From Rhodopseudomonas pseudopalustris (GTDB lineage: Bacteria > Pseudomonadota > Alphaproteobacteria > Rhizobiales > Xanthobacteraceae): a stretch of DNA of 36,299 nucleotides. The DNA is taken from the NCBI RefSeq assembly GCF_900110435.1, contig NZ_FODT01000020.1, positions 1-36,299 of the forward strand. The letters run 5' to 3'. How positions within the stretch are numbered: position 1 is the first letter of the stretch; each line of letters starts with the position of its first letter. This document shows, piece after piece, positions 7,451-16,342 of this stretch. The notes under the pieces were generated by a model. That model searched no databases, was not told the DNA's origin, and was given only the letters and a program-made list of their open reading frames with translations. Position numbers and translations under genes: made by a program.

Positions 7451-8169
7451 GCGCCACCCCGTTTTCGCTGTGGGTCTATCTCTCGCAGACGCCGCTGCTG
7501 TGGCTGACGGTGACGCTGCTGGTCTATGCGGCGACCGATGCCGTGTCGCAGGCGACCGGACGCAGTCCGCTGGCCAATCCGGTGCTGCACGCGATCTGGA
7601 TCATCGGCGCCTTTCTCTGGCTGACCGGCACCTCCTACACCACTTACTTCAGCGGCGCGCAGTTCGTGCACTTCCTGCTCGGCCCGGCAACCGTGGCGCT
7701 GGCGGTGCCGCTGTACGAGAACCGCCGGCAAGTGATCGCCGCGATCGTGCCGATGGCGCTGGCGCTGGTGGTCGGCTGCATCGTGGCGATCGTCTCGGTG
7801 ATGGTGCTCGCCCAGCTCGCCGGCCTGCCGGAGACGGTGGTGCTGTCGCTGGCGTCGAAATCGGTCACCGCCGGCGTCGCGATGGGCATCAGCGAGTCGC
7901 TGAATGCCGATCCGTCGCTGACCGCGGTCGCGGTGGTCCTCACCGGCGTGATGGGCGCGATCATGGTGACGCCGCTGATGAACGCGCTCGGCATCCGGGA
8001 TTTCCGTGCTCGCGGCTTCTCGGTCGGGCTCGCCTCGCACGGCATCGGCACCGCGCGGGCGTTCCAGGTCGACGCCATCGCCGGCGTGTTCGCCGGCATC
8101 GCGATGAGCCTGAACGCGCTGATCACGGCGATGCTGGTGCCGGTCGCGGTCACGCTGCTGGTGAAGTAG
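7447..8169 (+). CDS. lrgB: LrgB/CidB-family membrane protein
   Basis: A 240-residue inner-membrane protein with about seven hydrophobic segments. Family motifs are GPATVALAVPLYENR, LASKSVTAGVAMGISE and SHGIGTARAFQ, all in the expected order. It is the partner of the upstream LrgA protein and overlaps its stop codon by four bases. In several bacteria the pair exports small carboxylates or modulates autolysis. Which applies here cannot be told from sequence. An in-frame GTG at 7435 lies inside lrgA and is less likely than the coupled ATG. Confidence 0.9.
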   Translation: MSATPFSLWVYLSQTPLLWLTVTLLVYAATDAVSQATGRSPLANPVLHAIWIIGAFLWLTGTSYTTYFSGAQFVHFLLGPATVALAVPLYENRRQVIAAIVPMALALVVGCIVAIVSVMVLAQLAGLPETVVLSLASKSVTAGVAMGISESLNADPSLTAVAVVLTGVMGAIMVTPLMNALGIRDFRARGFSVGLASHGIGTARAFQVDAIAGVFAGIAMSLNALITAMLVPVAVTLLVK

Positions 8170-8204
8170 TCGCCCGGCTGGCGCCGTGCGCGCGTCTGTC
8201 GAAG

Positions 8205-8330
8205 CACCCGCCCCATCCTCAGCCGTCACCCTCCGCGAAAGCGGAGGGCCCAGTATCGCAGGGCGCCGATGATGGGCACGAACGCTCCGCAATACTGGGT
8301 CGCCCGGACGAGCCGGGCGACGACCCGCCT
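8205..8330 (+). repeat. Dispersed repeat, family C, copy 1
   Basis: A hairpin with a GAAA tetraloop (CCCTCCGC/GCGGAGGG, 8229-8248) and a second hairpin (TCGCCCGG/CCGGGCGA, 8300-8320) flank a less conserved centre. Both ends match the reverse complement of 19671-19788. The first hairpin follows lrgB and may end its transcript. Confidence 0.7.
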
Positions 8331-8410
8331 GTGTGGTTGTGCAGGTTGTGATTTGAACACGCTCCGGCAACGCGCTAATTTGTGGTCTTGCTACCGTAAG
8401 GAGCCGGACC

Positions 8411-8878
8411 ATGACCGACGCTTCAGCCTTGCCGACGTCCGCCGCTGCTACGCATCGCGTACACGGATCGGCGCCGCGCCGCGCCATCGCGCTTCTCGCT
8501 GCGGTCTCGGCGATCGCCATCGCGCTGCTGGTTTCGTCGCCAGAAGCCAGCACCCTCGCCGTCACGTCATCCGACGCCGAACTGGTGATGCTGCTGCGCT
8601 TCATGGCCGCGGTGAAAGCCCTGCTCGCTTTGGTCGCGCTCGGCGTCTCGGTGTGGCGTCTCGGCTTTCCGGCGTCGCCGGCGCTGAAGGTCGCCTACAC
8701 GCTCGCGCCGGCGCTGATGTGCGCCGCGCCGGTCGTGATCTGGCAGATGGCGGATGTGGCCTTCGGCGCCGGGTTGTTTCATGCCGGCTTCGTGCTGCTT
8801 CTGCTGGCGCTGTATGCTGATCGCGGACAGGCCGTCGAACTGGCGAAGTCCGCCGCGCTGAAGCTGCGGCGAGCTTAG
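8411..8878 (+). CDS. Small integral membrane protein of unknown function
   Basis: A 155-residue protein with four predicted hydrophobic segments at about 25-43, 60-80, 92-110 and 115-135, a short polar N-terminus and a basic C-terminal tail (ALKLRRA). A good ribosome site (AAGGAG) lies about eight bases before the ATG and codon bias is that of a real gene. I recognise no family motif. It stands alone between a family C repeat and a family B repeat fragment that separates it from the convergent esterase gene. Confidence 0.7.
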   Translation: MTDASALPTSAAATHRVHGSAPRRAIALLAAVSAIAIALLVSSPEASTLAVTSSDAELVMLLRFMAAVKALLALVALGVSVWRLGFPASPALKVAYTLAPALMCAAPVVIWQMADVAFGAGLFHAGFVLLLLALYADRGQAVELAKSAALKLRRA

Positions 8879-8913
8879 AGCTCCGGTTCCGATTCAATCA
8901 GAACCGAAAAGCT
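8876..8913. repeat. Family B repeat fragment between convergent genes
   Basis: An imperfect palindrome runs from AGAGCTCCGGTTC to GAACCGAAAAGCTCT. It matches the hairpin half of the family B repeat and begins within the stop codon of the membrane-protein gene. It lies between two convergent genes and can act as a terminator in both directions. Confidence 0.6.
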
Positions 8914-8921
8914 CTCGTCTT

Positions 8922-9995
8922 TCATCCCGCGCCGTTCAGCCAGTCGAGCAGCGCCGCGTTGATTTCGCGCGGATAAGTGTGGCTGAGATCCTCGATCTCG
9001 CGATAGCTCACATCGGCGCCGGCCTTGAACAGCGCCTGCTGCGCCTGCCGCGCCAGTTCGACCGGGAACATCCAGTCGTGCCGGCCGTGCACGATCTGGA
9101 TCGGCAGGCCGCGCAGCCGGTCGGCGCTGGCCATGCCGGCCAGCAGCGGATGGAAGCTCGCGGCGATCGGCGCGAGATGGGTGAAGGGCGACGCGTCGTC
9201 AAGGCCCGTGACGTAGCAGAACGTGCCGCCGTCGCTGAGCCCGGTGACCAGCAGCCGTTCCGGATCGATCGACCATCGCGAGCGGATGAAATCGACGATG
9301 CGCGCGAGGTTCGGCGTGTCGGCGTCGTCGCCCATCAGCGCCCAGGTCCGGCCCGTCGCGGTCGGCGCGACCACGATGGCGCCGCGGCTGCGGGCGTCGC
9401 GCAGCCAGCTCCATAGAAACAGCCGGCCATTGCCGCTGCCGCCATGCAGCGCCACCACCAGCGGCCAGGCGCGGTCCGGCGTGTAGTACTCCGGCACGTA
9501 GAACGAGAAGCCGCCGCGACTGCCCGGTTCGTTGGCGTAGTGAAAGACCCCGCTGTCAGCATACTTCGGCTGCGCCAGCCGGGCGTGCAGGGCTTCGTCC
9601 TGTTGCAGCGCCGGATCGAGATAGAGGCCCGACACCGGCGGCAGCGTCGCCGCCAGCGGATACAACGCCTCCAGCGCCTGCGGCAGATGACGCAGCGCGC
9701 GGAACACCGCGCCGAGATCGCCCGCGCCGGAATCGACCGCGCGCAGCCCGTCGAATGCCGCCAGCGCATGATCGCCCGCCATCCGCAGCGGCTCGCGCAA
9801 ATGCGCGAACTGATCGGGCCATTTCGCGACCCGCGGCAATTCGCTGCGAAGCTGTGCGTCCGGCGTGCCTGCAAGCCGCATCACTTCGCCGAACTCGGGC
9901 GGATGCAGATAGCGCGCGACGAAGCCGAGCGCTTCGATCGACTGCAGCAAGGGCGGCAACAGCGCGACGATGTCGTCGACCACGGCGTCGCTCAT
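8922..9995 (-). CDS. Phospholipase/carboxylesterase-type alpha/beta hydrolase
   Basis: A 357-residue protein. The N-terminal ~150 residues are helical and not assignable. Residues 160-355 form an alpha/beta-hydrolase domain of the phospholipase/carboxylesterase or PHB-depolymerase type. An oxyanion HGGSGNG lies at 184-190, nucleophile Ser254 in GLSDGG, Asp307 in HGRHDWMFP and His339 in DLSHTYP, a full catalytic triad in the right order. No signal peptide is seen, so it acts in the cytoplasm. The natural substrate is unknown. The ATG at 9995 is preceded by GGAGAG. A 42-base piece of this gene (9437-9478) is duplicated at 12046-12087. Confidence 0.85.
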   Translation of the reverse strand: MSDAVVDDIVALLPPLLQSIEALGFVARYLHPPEFGEVMRLAGTPDAQLRSELPRVAKWPDQFAHLREPLRMAGDHALAAFDGLRAVDSGAGDLGAVFRALRHLPQALEALYPLAATLPPVSGLYLDPALQQDEALHARLAQPKYADSGVFHYANEPGSRGGFSFYVPEYYTPDRAWPLVVALHGGSGNGRLFLWSWLRDARSRGAIVVAPTATGRTWALMGDDADTPNLARIVDFIRSRWSIDPERLLVTGLSDGGTFCYVTGLDDASPFTHLAPIAASFHPLLAGMASADRLRGLPIQIVHGRHDWMFPVELARQAQQALFKAGADVSYREIEDLSHTYPREINAALLDWLNGAG

Positions 9996-10081
9996 CGCGA
10001 TTCTCTCCAGGCAAGTCCGCGGCCACGCGACCGCACATGCAGAGAGTGGCAGCCCTCCCGATCAAAGCAACCCCGCAGCAT

Positions 10082-10111
10082 GACGCCGCGCGACAATTGT
10101 CGCGCGGCGTC
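10082..10111. terminator. Perfect palindromic hairpin downstream of chemoreceptor 1
   Basis: A 13-base stem GACGCCGCGCGAC with an AATT loop lies about 40 bases past the stop of the minus-strand chemoreceptor gene. It is GC-rich without a T-run. A near-identical copy follows the second chemoreceptor at 12098-12127, so it was part of the duplicated unit. Confidence 0.6.
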
Positions 10112-10151
10112 AGGTGTCGGACCGATGCGTCGAATTCGAAGCGATGACGGC

Positions 10152-11843
10152 TCAGGCGGCCCGAACGGTTTCGAGGAACCTGGCGACTTCTTGCTTCAGC
10201 CGGTTGCTGTCCTGCGACAGCGATTTCGCGGCGGACAGAACCTGCGTCGACGCCGAGCCGGTTTCGGTCGCGCCGCGCTGAACGTCGGTGATGTTGGCGG
10301 AAACCTGCTGCGTGCCCTGCGCGGCCTGCTGCACGTTGCGCGAAATCTCCTGCGTCGCCGCGCCCTGCTCTTCCACCGCCGAGGCGATGGTCGAGGCGAT
10401 TTCCGACATCCGGTCGATGGTCTGGCCGATCTCCTTGATCGCCGAGACCGACTGAACGGTCGCGGTCTGAATGCCGGTGATCTGCTGGCCGATCTCCCCG
10501 GTCGCCTTGGCGGTCTGCTCGGCGAGCGCCTTGACCTCGCTCGCCACCACCGCGAAGCCGCGCCCCGCTTCGCCGGCGCGGGCGGCCTCGATCGTAGCGT
10601 TCAGCGCCAGCAGATTGGTCTGGCCGGCGATGGTGTTGATCAGTTCGACGACGTCGCCGATCCGCGCCGCGGCGGCTGACAGCATCCCGACGCTGTCATT
10701 GGTCTTGCGCGCCTGATCGACCGCCTCACTGGCGATCCGCGCCGATTCCTGAACCTGACGGCTGATCTCGGTGATCGAGGACGACATCTCTTCGGTCGCC
10801 GAGGCCACCGACTGCACATTGGTCGAGGCTTCTTCCGAGGCGGCGGCGACCGCGGTGGTCAGTTCCTGGGCGTGTCCGGCCGTGGCGGTCAGCGTGGCGG
10901 CCGACGCCTCCAGTTCGGTCGACGCCGACGACACCGTCTCGACGATTTCGCCGATCGAGGTTTCGAACTGGCGGGTCGCTGAATCGACGCGTTGGCCGCG
11001 CGCGATCTTCGCCTCCGCTTCACGCGCCGCATCTTCGTCAGCAGCCTTCTTGGAAATCAGCGCGTCCTTGAAGATCTGCAGCGCATCCGCCATCGAGCCG
11101 ATTTCGGTCTTTTCGCCGCGATGCGGCACGTCCGCCGAGAGGTCGCCCTGACCGAGCGACTGCATCGGCTTGACGATCGACGCAATGCCCTGCGCCACGT
11201 CGCGGATCACCATCACGCTTGCGACGATGCCGACGACGATTGCAACGCCGAGAATCGTCACGATCAGGTAGATGGCGGAGGAGTAGGTCGAGGCCGCCAA
11301 GGCGGTCGAACCGTCCGCGCCCCTGTCGTTCAGATCGATATCCTTCTGCAGGATCTCGTCCATCCGCGAGGCGACCGGACCCGCCACCTTGTAAAGCAGG
11401 TCTGTGGCTTCCTCGGAGCTCTGCCCGACGCTCTTACGCGACGCGTCGATCATTTTCGCCGCGAGGGGCTTGTATTTGGCCCACTCGCTGAGCCAAGCGT
11501 CGTAAAGCTGCCTTTCCTCCGGCGTTGTTATCATCTTCTCATAGGTTTTCAGGTCCTTCTGGATAGTCCCTTCGATGGCCTCCAACCTCTTTTCGACGGT
11601 GGCCATACCTTCGGCCGTCGTCGTGATGAGGTGATCGCGGATCGCGGTCCGGTAGTTGAGGACGTTGTACCTCAAATTACCGAGCATCTTGATGGTCGGC
11701 AGCCAGTTGGTGGCGAGGTCGAGCGCCGCAAAGTTCATCGACCGCACCTTGAGGATCCCGAGCCCGCCGAGGCAGGTCATGGCAATCAGAAGAGCCGCGA
11801 CAAGCGTCGTGATCTTGGCGCGAATGGAGAGCGTTGCGAACAT
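10152..11843 (-). CDS. Methyl-accepting chemotaxis protein (copy 1)
   Basis: A 563-residue transmembrane chemoreceptor. TM1 is at about 11-31, a helical periplasmic sensing domain at about 36-185, TM2 at about 190-213, a HAMP domain at about 214-268 and the long cytoplasmic signalling coiled coil to the end. The hairpin tip motif ([22 protein letters not shown]) that binds CheA/CheW is intact. The ligand is unknown. There is no C-terminal CheR-binding pentapeptide. The next gene upstream (12166-13857) is a paralogue of identical length, with nearly identical TM1, HAMP and signalling parts but a diverged sensing domain. No other chemotaxis genes are in the window. Confidence 0.93.
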   Translation of the reverse strand: MFATLSIRAKITTLVAALLIAMTCLGGLGILKVRSMNFAALDLATNWLPTIKMLGNLRYNVLNYRTAIRDHLITTTAEGMATVEKRLEAIEGTIQKDLKTYEKMITTPEERQLYDAWLSEWAKYKPLAAKMIDASRKSVGQSSEEATDLLYKVAGPVASRMDEILQKDIDLNDRGADGSTALAASTYSSAIYLIVTILGVAIVVGIVASVMVIRDVAQGIASIVKPMQSLGQGDLSADVPHRGEKTEIGSMADALQIFKDALISKKAADEDAAREAEAKIARGQRVDSATRQFETSIGEIVETVSSASTELEASAATLTATAGHAQELTTAVAAASEEASTNVQSVASATEEMSSSITEISRQVQESARIASEAVDQARKTNDSVGMLSAAAARIGDVVELINTIAGQTNLLALNATIEAARAGEAGRGFAVVASEVKALAEQTAKATGEIGQQITGIQTATVQSVSAIKEIGQTIDRMSEIASTIASAVEEQGAATQEISRNVQQAAQGTQQVSANITDVQRGATETGSASTQVLSAAKSLSQDSNRLKQEVARFLETVRAA

Positions 11844-12045
11844 GATCGATATTCCTGAAGATTGGGCGCCCGGTTGGTCATGAGTGATTTCAGACGAGCG
11901 ATGGGACGAAGCTTCGCTCGACCAACCGGACCTGGGACTGCGTCACCCCGAATTCGACCTGGTTCGGATGGGACAGTGCGGTATTCGGCCTTTTCGCAAC
12001 GTTAATTTTGTTGCTCGTAGTTCTACTTGAACGCATCCCTCCGGA

Positions 12046-12087
12046 TGCCGCCATGCAGCGCCACCATCAGCGGTCAGGCGCGGTCCG
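12046..12087 (-). pseudogene. Duplicated 42-base fragment of the esterase gene
   Basis: Forty of 42 bases match 9437-9478 inside the esterase gene. The fragment is joined at 12088 to sequence matching the chemoreceptor 3' flank near 10076, so about 600 bases of the esterase 5' region are missing between them. It is a scar of the chemoreceptor duplication and cannot be expressed. Confidence 0.75.
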
Positions 12088-12097
12088 ACAACAGCAT

Positions 12098-12127
12098 GAC
12101 GCCGCGCGACAATCGTCGCGCGGCGTC
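12098..12127. terminator. Palindromic hairpin downstream of chemoreceptor 2
   Basis: The 13-base stem GACGCCGCGCGAC has an AATC loop and is a near-identical copy of the hairpin at 10082-10111, again following a chemoreceptor gene on the minus strand. Conservation of the stem suggests that it is used to end transcription. Confidence 0.6.
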
Positions 12128-12165
12128 AGGTGTCGGATCAATGCTTCGCGTTCGACGCGGCGCGC

Positions 12166-13857
12166 TCAGGCCGCCCGAACGGTCTCGAGGAACCTGGCGA
12201 CTTCTTCCTTCAGCCGGTTGCTATCCTGTGACAGCGATTTCGCGGCGGACAGAACCTGCGTCGACGCCGAGCCGGTTTCGGTCGCGCCGCGCTGGACGTC
12301 GGTGATGTTGGCGGAAACCTGCTGCGTGCCCTGTGCGGCCTGCTGCACGTTGCGCGAAATCTCCTGCGTCGCCGCGCCCTGCTCTTCCACCGCCGAGGCG
12401 ATGGTCGAGGCGATTTCCGACATCCGGCCGATGGTCTGGCCGATCTCCTTGATCGCCGAGACCGACTGATCGGTCGCCGCCTGAATGCCGGTGATCTGCT
12501 GGCCGATCTCGCCGGTCGCCTTGGCGGTCTGCTCGGCGAGCGCCTTGACCTCGCTCGCCACCACCGCGAAGCCGCGCCCCGCTTCGCCGGCGCGAGCCGC
12601 CTCGATCGTGGCGTTCAGCGCCAGCAGATTGGTCTGGCCGGCGATGGTGTTGATCAGTTCGACGACGTCGCCGATCCGCGCCGCGGCGGCTGACAGCATC
12701 CCGACGCTGTCGTTGGTCTTGCGCGCCTGGTCGACCGCCTCGGTGGCGATCCGCGCCGATTCCTGAACCTGACGGCTGATCTCGGTGATCGAGGACGACA
12801 TCTCTTCGGTCGCCGAGGCCACCGACTGCACATTGGTCGAGGCTTCTTCCGAGGCCGCCGCGACCGCGGTGGTCAGTTCCTGGGCGTGTCCCGCCGTGGC
12901 GGTCAGCGTGCCGGCCGACGCCTCCAGTTCGGTCGACGCCGAAGACACCGTCTCGACGATTTCGCCGATCGAGGTTTCGAACTGGCGGGTCGCTGCATCG
13001 ATGCGTTGGCCGCGCGCGATCTTCGCCTCAGCTTCACGCGCCGCGTCTTCGTCAGCGGCCTTCTTGGCGATCAGCGCGTCCTTGAAGATCTGCAGCGCAT
13101 CCGCCATCGAGCCGACTTCGGTCTTCTCGCCGCGATGCGGCACGTCCGCCGAGAGGTCGCCCTGACCGAGCGACTGCATCGGCTTGACGATCGACGCAAT
13201 GCCCTGCGCCACGTCGCGGATCACCATCACGCTCGCAACGATGCCGACGACCATCGCAACGCCCAGAATGGTCAGGACCAGGTAGATGGCGGAGGAGTAG
13301 GTCGAGGCCGCCAAGGCGGTCGCACCGTCCGCGCCCTTGTCGTTCATGTCGATATCCTTCTGCAGGATCTCGTCCATGCGGACGCCGATCGGATTCAGGT
13401 TCTTGAACAGGAAGTCGGTCGACTCCGCCGAGACCTTTCCGATGTCCTTGCGTGACATCTCGAGCATTTTCGTGGTCACGGACTTGTAGTCGTTCCACTG
13501 CACGACCCAGCTGTCGTAGAGCTGCCGTTCTTCCGGCGAGGCAATCATCGCCGCATAGGTCTCTTGGTCCTTCTTGATGGTCGCGTCGATCGACGCCAGA
13601 CGCTGTTCGAAGCGTGCTTTGCCTTCGGGGGTGACGTCGAGCATGTGATTGCGGATCATGGTCCGGTAGTTGAGGACGTTGAACCTCAATTCGCCGAGAA
13701 CCTTGATGCTCGGCAGCCAGTTGGTGGCGAGGTCGAGCGCCGCAAAGTTCATCGACCGCACCTTGAGAATCCCGAGCCCGCCGAGGCCGGTCATGGCGAT
13801 CAGAAGGGCCGCGACAAGCGCCGTGACCTTGGCGCGAATGGAGAGCTTTGCGAACAT
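12166..13857 (-). CDS. Methyl-accepting chemotaxis protein (copy 2)
   Basis: A 563-residue paralogue of the chemoreceptor at 10152-11843 with the same layout: TM1, helical periplasmic domain, TM2, HAMP, signalling coiled coil with an intact [22 protein letters not shown] tip. From TM2 to the C-terminus only about ten to fifteen residues differ from copy 1, whereas about half differ between residues 70 and 170, the presumed ligand site. The two therefore probably sense different compounds and signal alike. About 120 bases of upstream sequence are shared with copy 1, so both may be expressed together. The ligand is unknown. Confidence 0.93.
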   Translation of the reverse strand: MFAKLSIRAKVTALVAALLIAMTGLGGLGILKVRSMNFAALDLATNWLPSIKVLGELRFNVLNYRTMIRNHMLDVTPEGKARFEQRLASIDATIKKDQETYAAMIASPEERQLYDSWVVQWNDYKSVTTKMLEMSRKDIGKVSAESTDFLFKNLNPIGVRMDEILQKDIDMNDKGADGATALAASTYSSAIYLVLTILGVAMVVGIVASVMVIRDVAQGIASIVKPMQSLGQGDLSADVPHRGEKTEVGSMADALQIFKDALIAKKAADEDAAREAEAKIARGQRIDAATRQFETSIGEIVETVSSASTELEASAGTLTATAGHAQELTTAVAAASEEASTNVQSVASATEEMSSSITEISRQVQESARIATEAVDQARKTNDSVGMLSAAAARIGDVVELINTIAGQTNLLALNATIEAARAGEAGRGFAVVASEVKALAEQTAKATGEIGQQITGIQAATDQSVSAIKEIGQTIGRMSEIASTIASAVEEQGAATQEISRNVQQAAQGTQQVSANITDVQRGATETGSASTQVLSAAKSLSQDSNRLKEEVARFLETVRAA

Positions 13858-14215
13858 GATCGATATTCCTGCCGATTTGGGCGCCCGGGTGATGATGCGT
13901 CAATTCCGACGAGCGAGGGGACGCAGCTTCGCTCGACCGACCGACCCGGGACTGCGTCGTCCCGATTTCGACCTAGTTACAACGGAAGGTGCGGCATGGA
14001 ACTTTTCGCAGCGTTAATTTTGTTGCTCGTACGTCTACCTGGACGAATTCCTCTGGATGCCGCCATGCTGCGCCAAACGTTGAAAGTCGTCAGTTCTCGA
14101 GCGTCGCGGAACTAGCAGCACTGGACTTCTCGTTGCAGGAACGAGAATGTATCAACCCTGACGGGCACTGCGACGATCGGCGGAGCGATCGACCGATTCG
14201 AACGTTTGGCTCCGC

Positions 14216-14315
14216 CGACGTCGCGCGTTTTCGCGCGAAGCGGCTAGCGGTTTGCGTGAAGAAGACGCGCCACCACAATAGTCTGGAGCTTCGGTTCTGA
14301 TTCGATCAGAACCGG
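14216..14315 (+). repeat. Dispersed repeat, family B, full copy 2
   Basis: It contains GCGCGAAGCGGCTAGCGG and GTGAAGAAGACGCG, then the hairpin half GAGCTTCGGTTCTGATTCG paired with ATCAGAACCG. It aligns with the copies at 31967-32062 and, inverted, 1330-1430. Confidence 0.7.
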
Positions 14316-14325
14316 GAATGCGCTG

Positions 14326-14424
14326 GAGTAGGACGAACGATCTTCGAATCGTCGTGCTGCTCGGGCTTGTTGTTCGAGCATGATCGTTTCCGAAGGCCGG
14401 CGGCCAGTTTTCGGAATCATGCTC
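14326..14424 (+). repeat. Dispersed composite repeat, family A, copy 3
   Basis: A TCTTCGAATCGTCGTGC module at 14341-14357 is followed by the palindrome GAGCATGATC (14376) to ATCATGCTC (14423). It ends only about 15 bases before the permease start codon and forms most of that gene's leader. The GGGA ribosome site follows it directly. Confidence 0.75.
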
Positions 14425-14438
14425 CAGGGAGTTTTCGG

Positions 14439-15536
14439 ATGCGCGCCTCGGAGAACAGGTTCTTCATCTTGCTGCTGTTGGTAGCCTCGATCGGCTTCGG
14501 CTGGATCTTGCTGCCGCTTTACAGCGCAGTGCTGTGGGGCGTGGTGATCGCGATCCTGTTCGCGCCGCTGTACCGGCAACTGAACCGCGCGTTCGGCTTC
14601 CGCCGCAATCTGGCCGCGCTGACGACGGTCGCGATCATCGTCACCATGGTGATCCTTCCGATCTCGCTGATCGGCGCGGCGCTGGCGCAGGAAGCCCGGG
14701 CGATGTTCCTCCGGATCGAGTCCGGCAATCTGGACATGCTTCAGTATCTCAAACAGGTTCTGGCGGAGCCGCCGGCCTGGATCAGCGGGGTGCTGGAGCG
14801 ATTCAGCATCGGCAACCTCTCCGACCTTCAGGAACGGCTTTCCGCCGTGTTGATGCGCGGCAGTCAGTATCTCGCGGGACAGGCCATCGGCATCGGTCAG
14901 GGAACGGTCGAGATCGTCATCAACCTGGGCGTGATGGTCTATCTGCTGTTCTTCCTGCTCCGCGACGGCGATCTGCTGGCGGCGCGTATCCGGAGGGCCG
15001 TGCCGCTGTCGGTCGAGCAGGAAAGCCAGTTGCTGCGCAAGTTCACGGTCGTGATCCGCGCGACCGTCAAGGGCAACATGCTGATCGCGCTGATCCAGGG
15101 CGCGCTCGGCGGCGTGATGTTCTATATCCTCGGCGTCAACGGCGCGCTGCTGTGGGGCGTGGTGATGGCGTTCCTGTCGCTGCTGCCCGCGGTCGGCGCC
15201 GGTCTGGTCTGGCTGCCGGTGGCGCTCTACTTGCTCGGCACCGGATCGATCTGGCAGGGCGTTGCGCTGATCGCCTTCGGCACGATGGTGATCGGCACGG
15301 TCGACAACGTGCTGCGTCCGGTGCTGGTCGGCAAGGACACGCGGATGCCGGACTACGTCGTGCTGATCTCGACGCTCGGCGGCATCCAGGTTTTTGGCCT
15401 CAACGGCTTCGTCATCGGGCCGGTGATCGCGGCGATCTTCATCGCGGCCTGGGATATCTACTCCGCCTCGCGGGAAGCCGCGGCGGGGATCGGCGAAACG
15501 ACCACCGGTGGCGTGCCGACCAGCGATACGCCATGA
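14439..15536 (+). CDS. AI-2E transporter / PerM-family permease
   Basis: A 365-residue inner-membrane protein with about eight hydrophobic segments. It opens with a FFILLLLVASIGFGWILLP segment, has a long amphipathic section in the middle (about 90-145), then a VYLLFFLLRDGD segment. The C-terminal family signature is LPAVGAGLVWLPVALYLL followed by DNVLRPVLVGKDTRMPD and IGPVIAAIFIAAW. This is the AI-2E/PerM (UPF0118) family, whose members move small molecules, sometimes AI-2 or Na+; the substrate here is unknown. The ATG at 14439 is chosen for its CAGGGAG site. An upstream in-frame start at 14367 lies inside the family A repeat. Confidence 0.88.
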   Translation: MRASENRFFILLLLVASIGFGWILLPLYSAVLWGVVIAILFAPLYRQLNRAFGFRRNLAALTTVAIIVTMVILPISLIGAALAQEARAMFLRIESGNLDMLQYLKQVLAEPPAWISGVLERFSIGNLSDLQERLSAVLMRGSQYLAGQAIGIGQGTVEIVINLGVMVYLLFFLLRDGDLLAARIRRAVPLSVEQESQLLRKFTVVIRATVKGNMLIALIQGALGGVMFYILGVNGALLWGVVMAFLSLLPAVGAGLVWLPVALYLLGTGSIWQGVALIAFGTMVIGTVDNVLRPVLVGKDTRMPDYVVLISTLGGIQVFGLNGFVIGPVIAAIFIAAWDIYSASREAAAGIGETTTGGVPTSDTP

Positions 15537-15540
15537 TCGT

Positions 15541-15585
15541 CCGAATTGAAGCGGAGAGCTGTTCGGTCGGCCAGAACCGAAGCTC
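15541..15585. repeat. Family B repeat fragment
   Basis: An imperfect hairpin from GAAGCGGAGAGC to CAGAACCGAAGCTC, resembling the hairpin half of the family B repeat, starts just after the permease stop codon. It may help to end transcription. Confidence 0.45.
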
Positions 15586-15588
15586 AAG

Positions 15589-15688
15589 AGCAAGATGACT
15601 TATCTTCGAATCGTCATCCCGCTTTAGGTTCTTGTTCGAGCATGATCTTTTCCGAAAACCGGTGTCCACTTTTCGGGATCATGCTCTA
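15589..15688 (+). repeat. Dispersed composite repeat, family A, copy 4
   Basis: The ATGACTTATCTTCGAATCG module lies at 15595-15613 and the palindrome runs from GAGCATGATC (15638) to GATCATGCTC (15686). The outermost bases supply the TAG stop codon of chrR on the other strand, so the element sits exactly at the end of that gene, between two convergent units. Confidence 0.8.
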
Positions 15689-16342
15689 GATCCCGAACCA
15701 TGGCTGGAGCATCCGGGCGAACATCCCCTTGAATCGCAGCGGAGCGTCGGTGACGGCAAGGCAAATGCAATCCTTGTCCGGCCCGGCGTAGGGCTGGTGC
15801 TCGGTATGTTCGTCGGTCTCGGCGACGTCGCCGCGCGCCAGCACGGCGTCGCGGTCGCACAGGCTGCCGCTCAGCACCAGGGTCAGTTCGCGGCCGGCGT
15901 GACCGTGCGCCGGCACATGGGTGCCGGGCTGAAACCGAAGCATCCGCGCGCGCGGCCCGCAGTTCGCAATATCGATCGCGATCTGCTGCACCCGCGGTGC
16001 CACCGACGTCCAGCGCAACGTGTCGAGGTCGCCGCCGAGATAGCTGCGCAACGGCTCCGGGATGACGATGTCGGAGCGCGGCCGGTGCGGCCTCGTCGCG
16101 GGCGCAGCGACTGATTCGCTGCGCAGCCGCGCCAACACCGCGTCGCGCAACCCAGGCGACAGCTCGGCCACCGGCAGGTCCTCGAACAACGCGCCACCGA
16201 GATCATCCGCCGCCACGGCTCGGGCGCGGCAGTGCGGACACAGCGCGAGATGGGTGGCGACCAGGAGGCTCGAGGCCTCGTCCAGCGTGCCCGCCGCATA
16301 GCTCAGCAGCAGGTCGTCGCCGATGTGATGCCGGACCGTCAT
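15686..16342 (-). CDS. chrR: ChrR-type zinc anti-sigma factor with cupin domain
   Basis: A 218-residue anti-sigma factor that holds its RpoE-type sigma factor inactive until singlet oxygen or related oxidants trigger release. The N-terminal zinc site is complete: His6, His31, Cys35 and Cys38, the same four positions known in Rhodobacter sphaeroides ChrR. The C-terminal cupin has His146, His148, Glu152 and His182, the second metal site shifted by five residues compared with that protein. Its ATG overlaps the sigma factor stop codon (ATGA), so the two are made together. The stop codon lies in a family A repeat. Confidence 0.93.
   Translation of the reverse strand: MTVRHHIGDDLLLSYAAGTLDEASSLLVATHLALCPHCRARAVAADDLGGALFEDLPVAELSPGLRDAVLARLRSESVAAPATRPHRPRSDIVIPEPLRSYLGGDLDTLRWTSVAPRVQQIAIDIANCGPRARMLRFQPGTHVPAHGHAGRELTLVLSGSLCDRDAVLARGDVAETDEHTEHQPYAGPDKDCICLAVTDAPLRFKGMFARMLQPWFGI

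Larger units (their letters stand above)
13858..14438. other. Intergenic region with chemoreceptor leader and two repeats
   Basis: Positions 13858-14075 align with the leader of chemoreceptor 1 (11844-12062), including a shared GTTAATTTTGTTGCTCGTA block, and end at the microhomology where the duplication closes. A family B repeat lies at 14216-14315 and a family A repeat at 14326-14424. The stretch 14080-14215 shows nothing recognisable. Short reading frames crossing it run through repeats and are not believed. Confidence 0.6.

Noticed and set aside
7045-8604. A 519-codon frame on the minus strand opposite lrgAB
   Set aside because: It is the antisense shadow of two clear membrane-protein genes. 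Its composition is dominated by Arg, His and Asp from GC-rich codons and no domain is visible.
9444-10679. A 411-codon plus-strand frame spanning esterase and chemoreceptor
   Set aside because: It crosses two real genes and their terminator hairpin in antisense and has no ribosome site or domain.
13989-14300. A 103-codon plus-strand frame upstream of the permease
   Set aside because: It runs through the duplicated chemoreceptor leader and a family B repeat and has no protein signature.
14244-15593. A 449-codon minus-strand frame opposite the permease
   Set aside because: Antisense shadow with Gln/Arg/Asp/His-rich composition; the plus strand encodes a typical AI-2E family protein.
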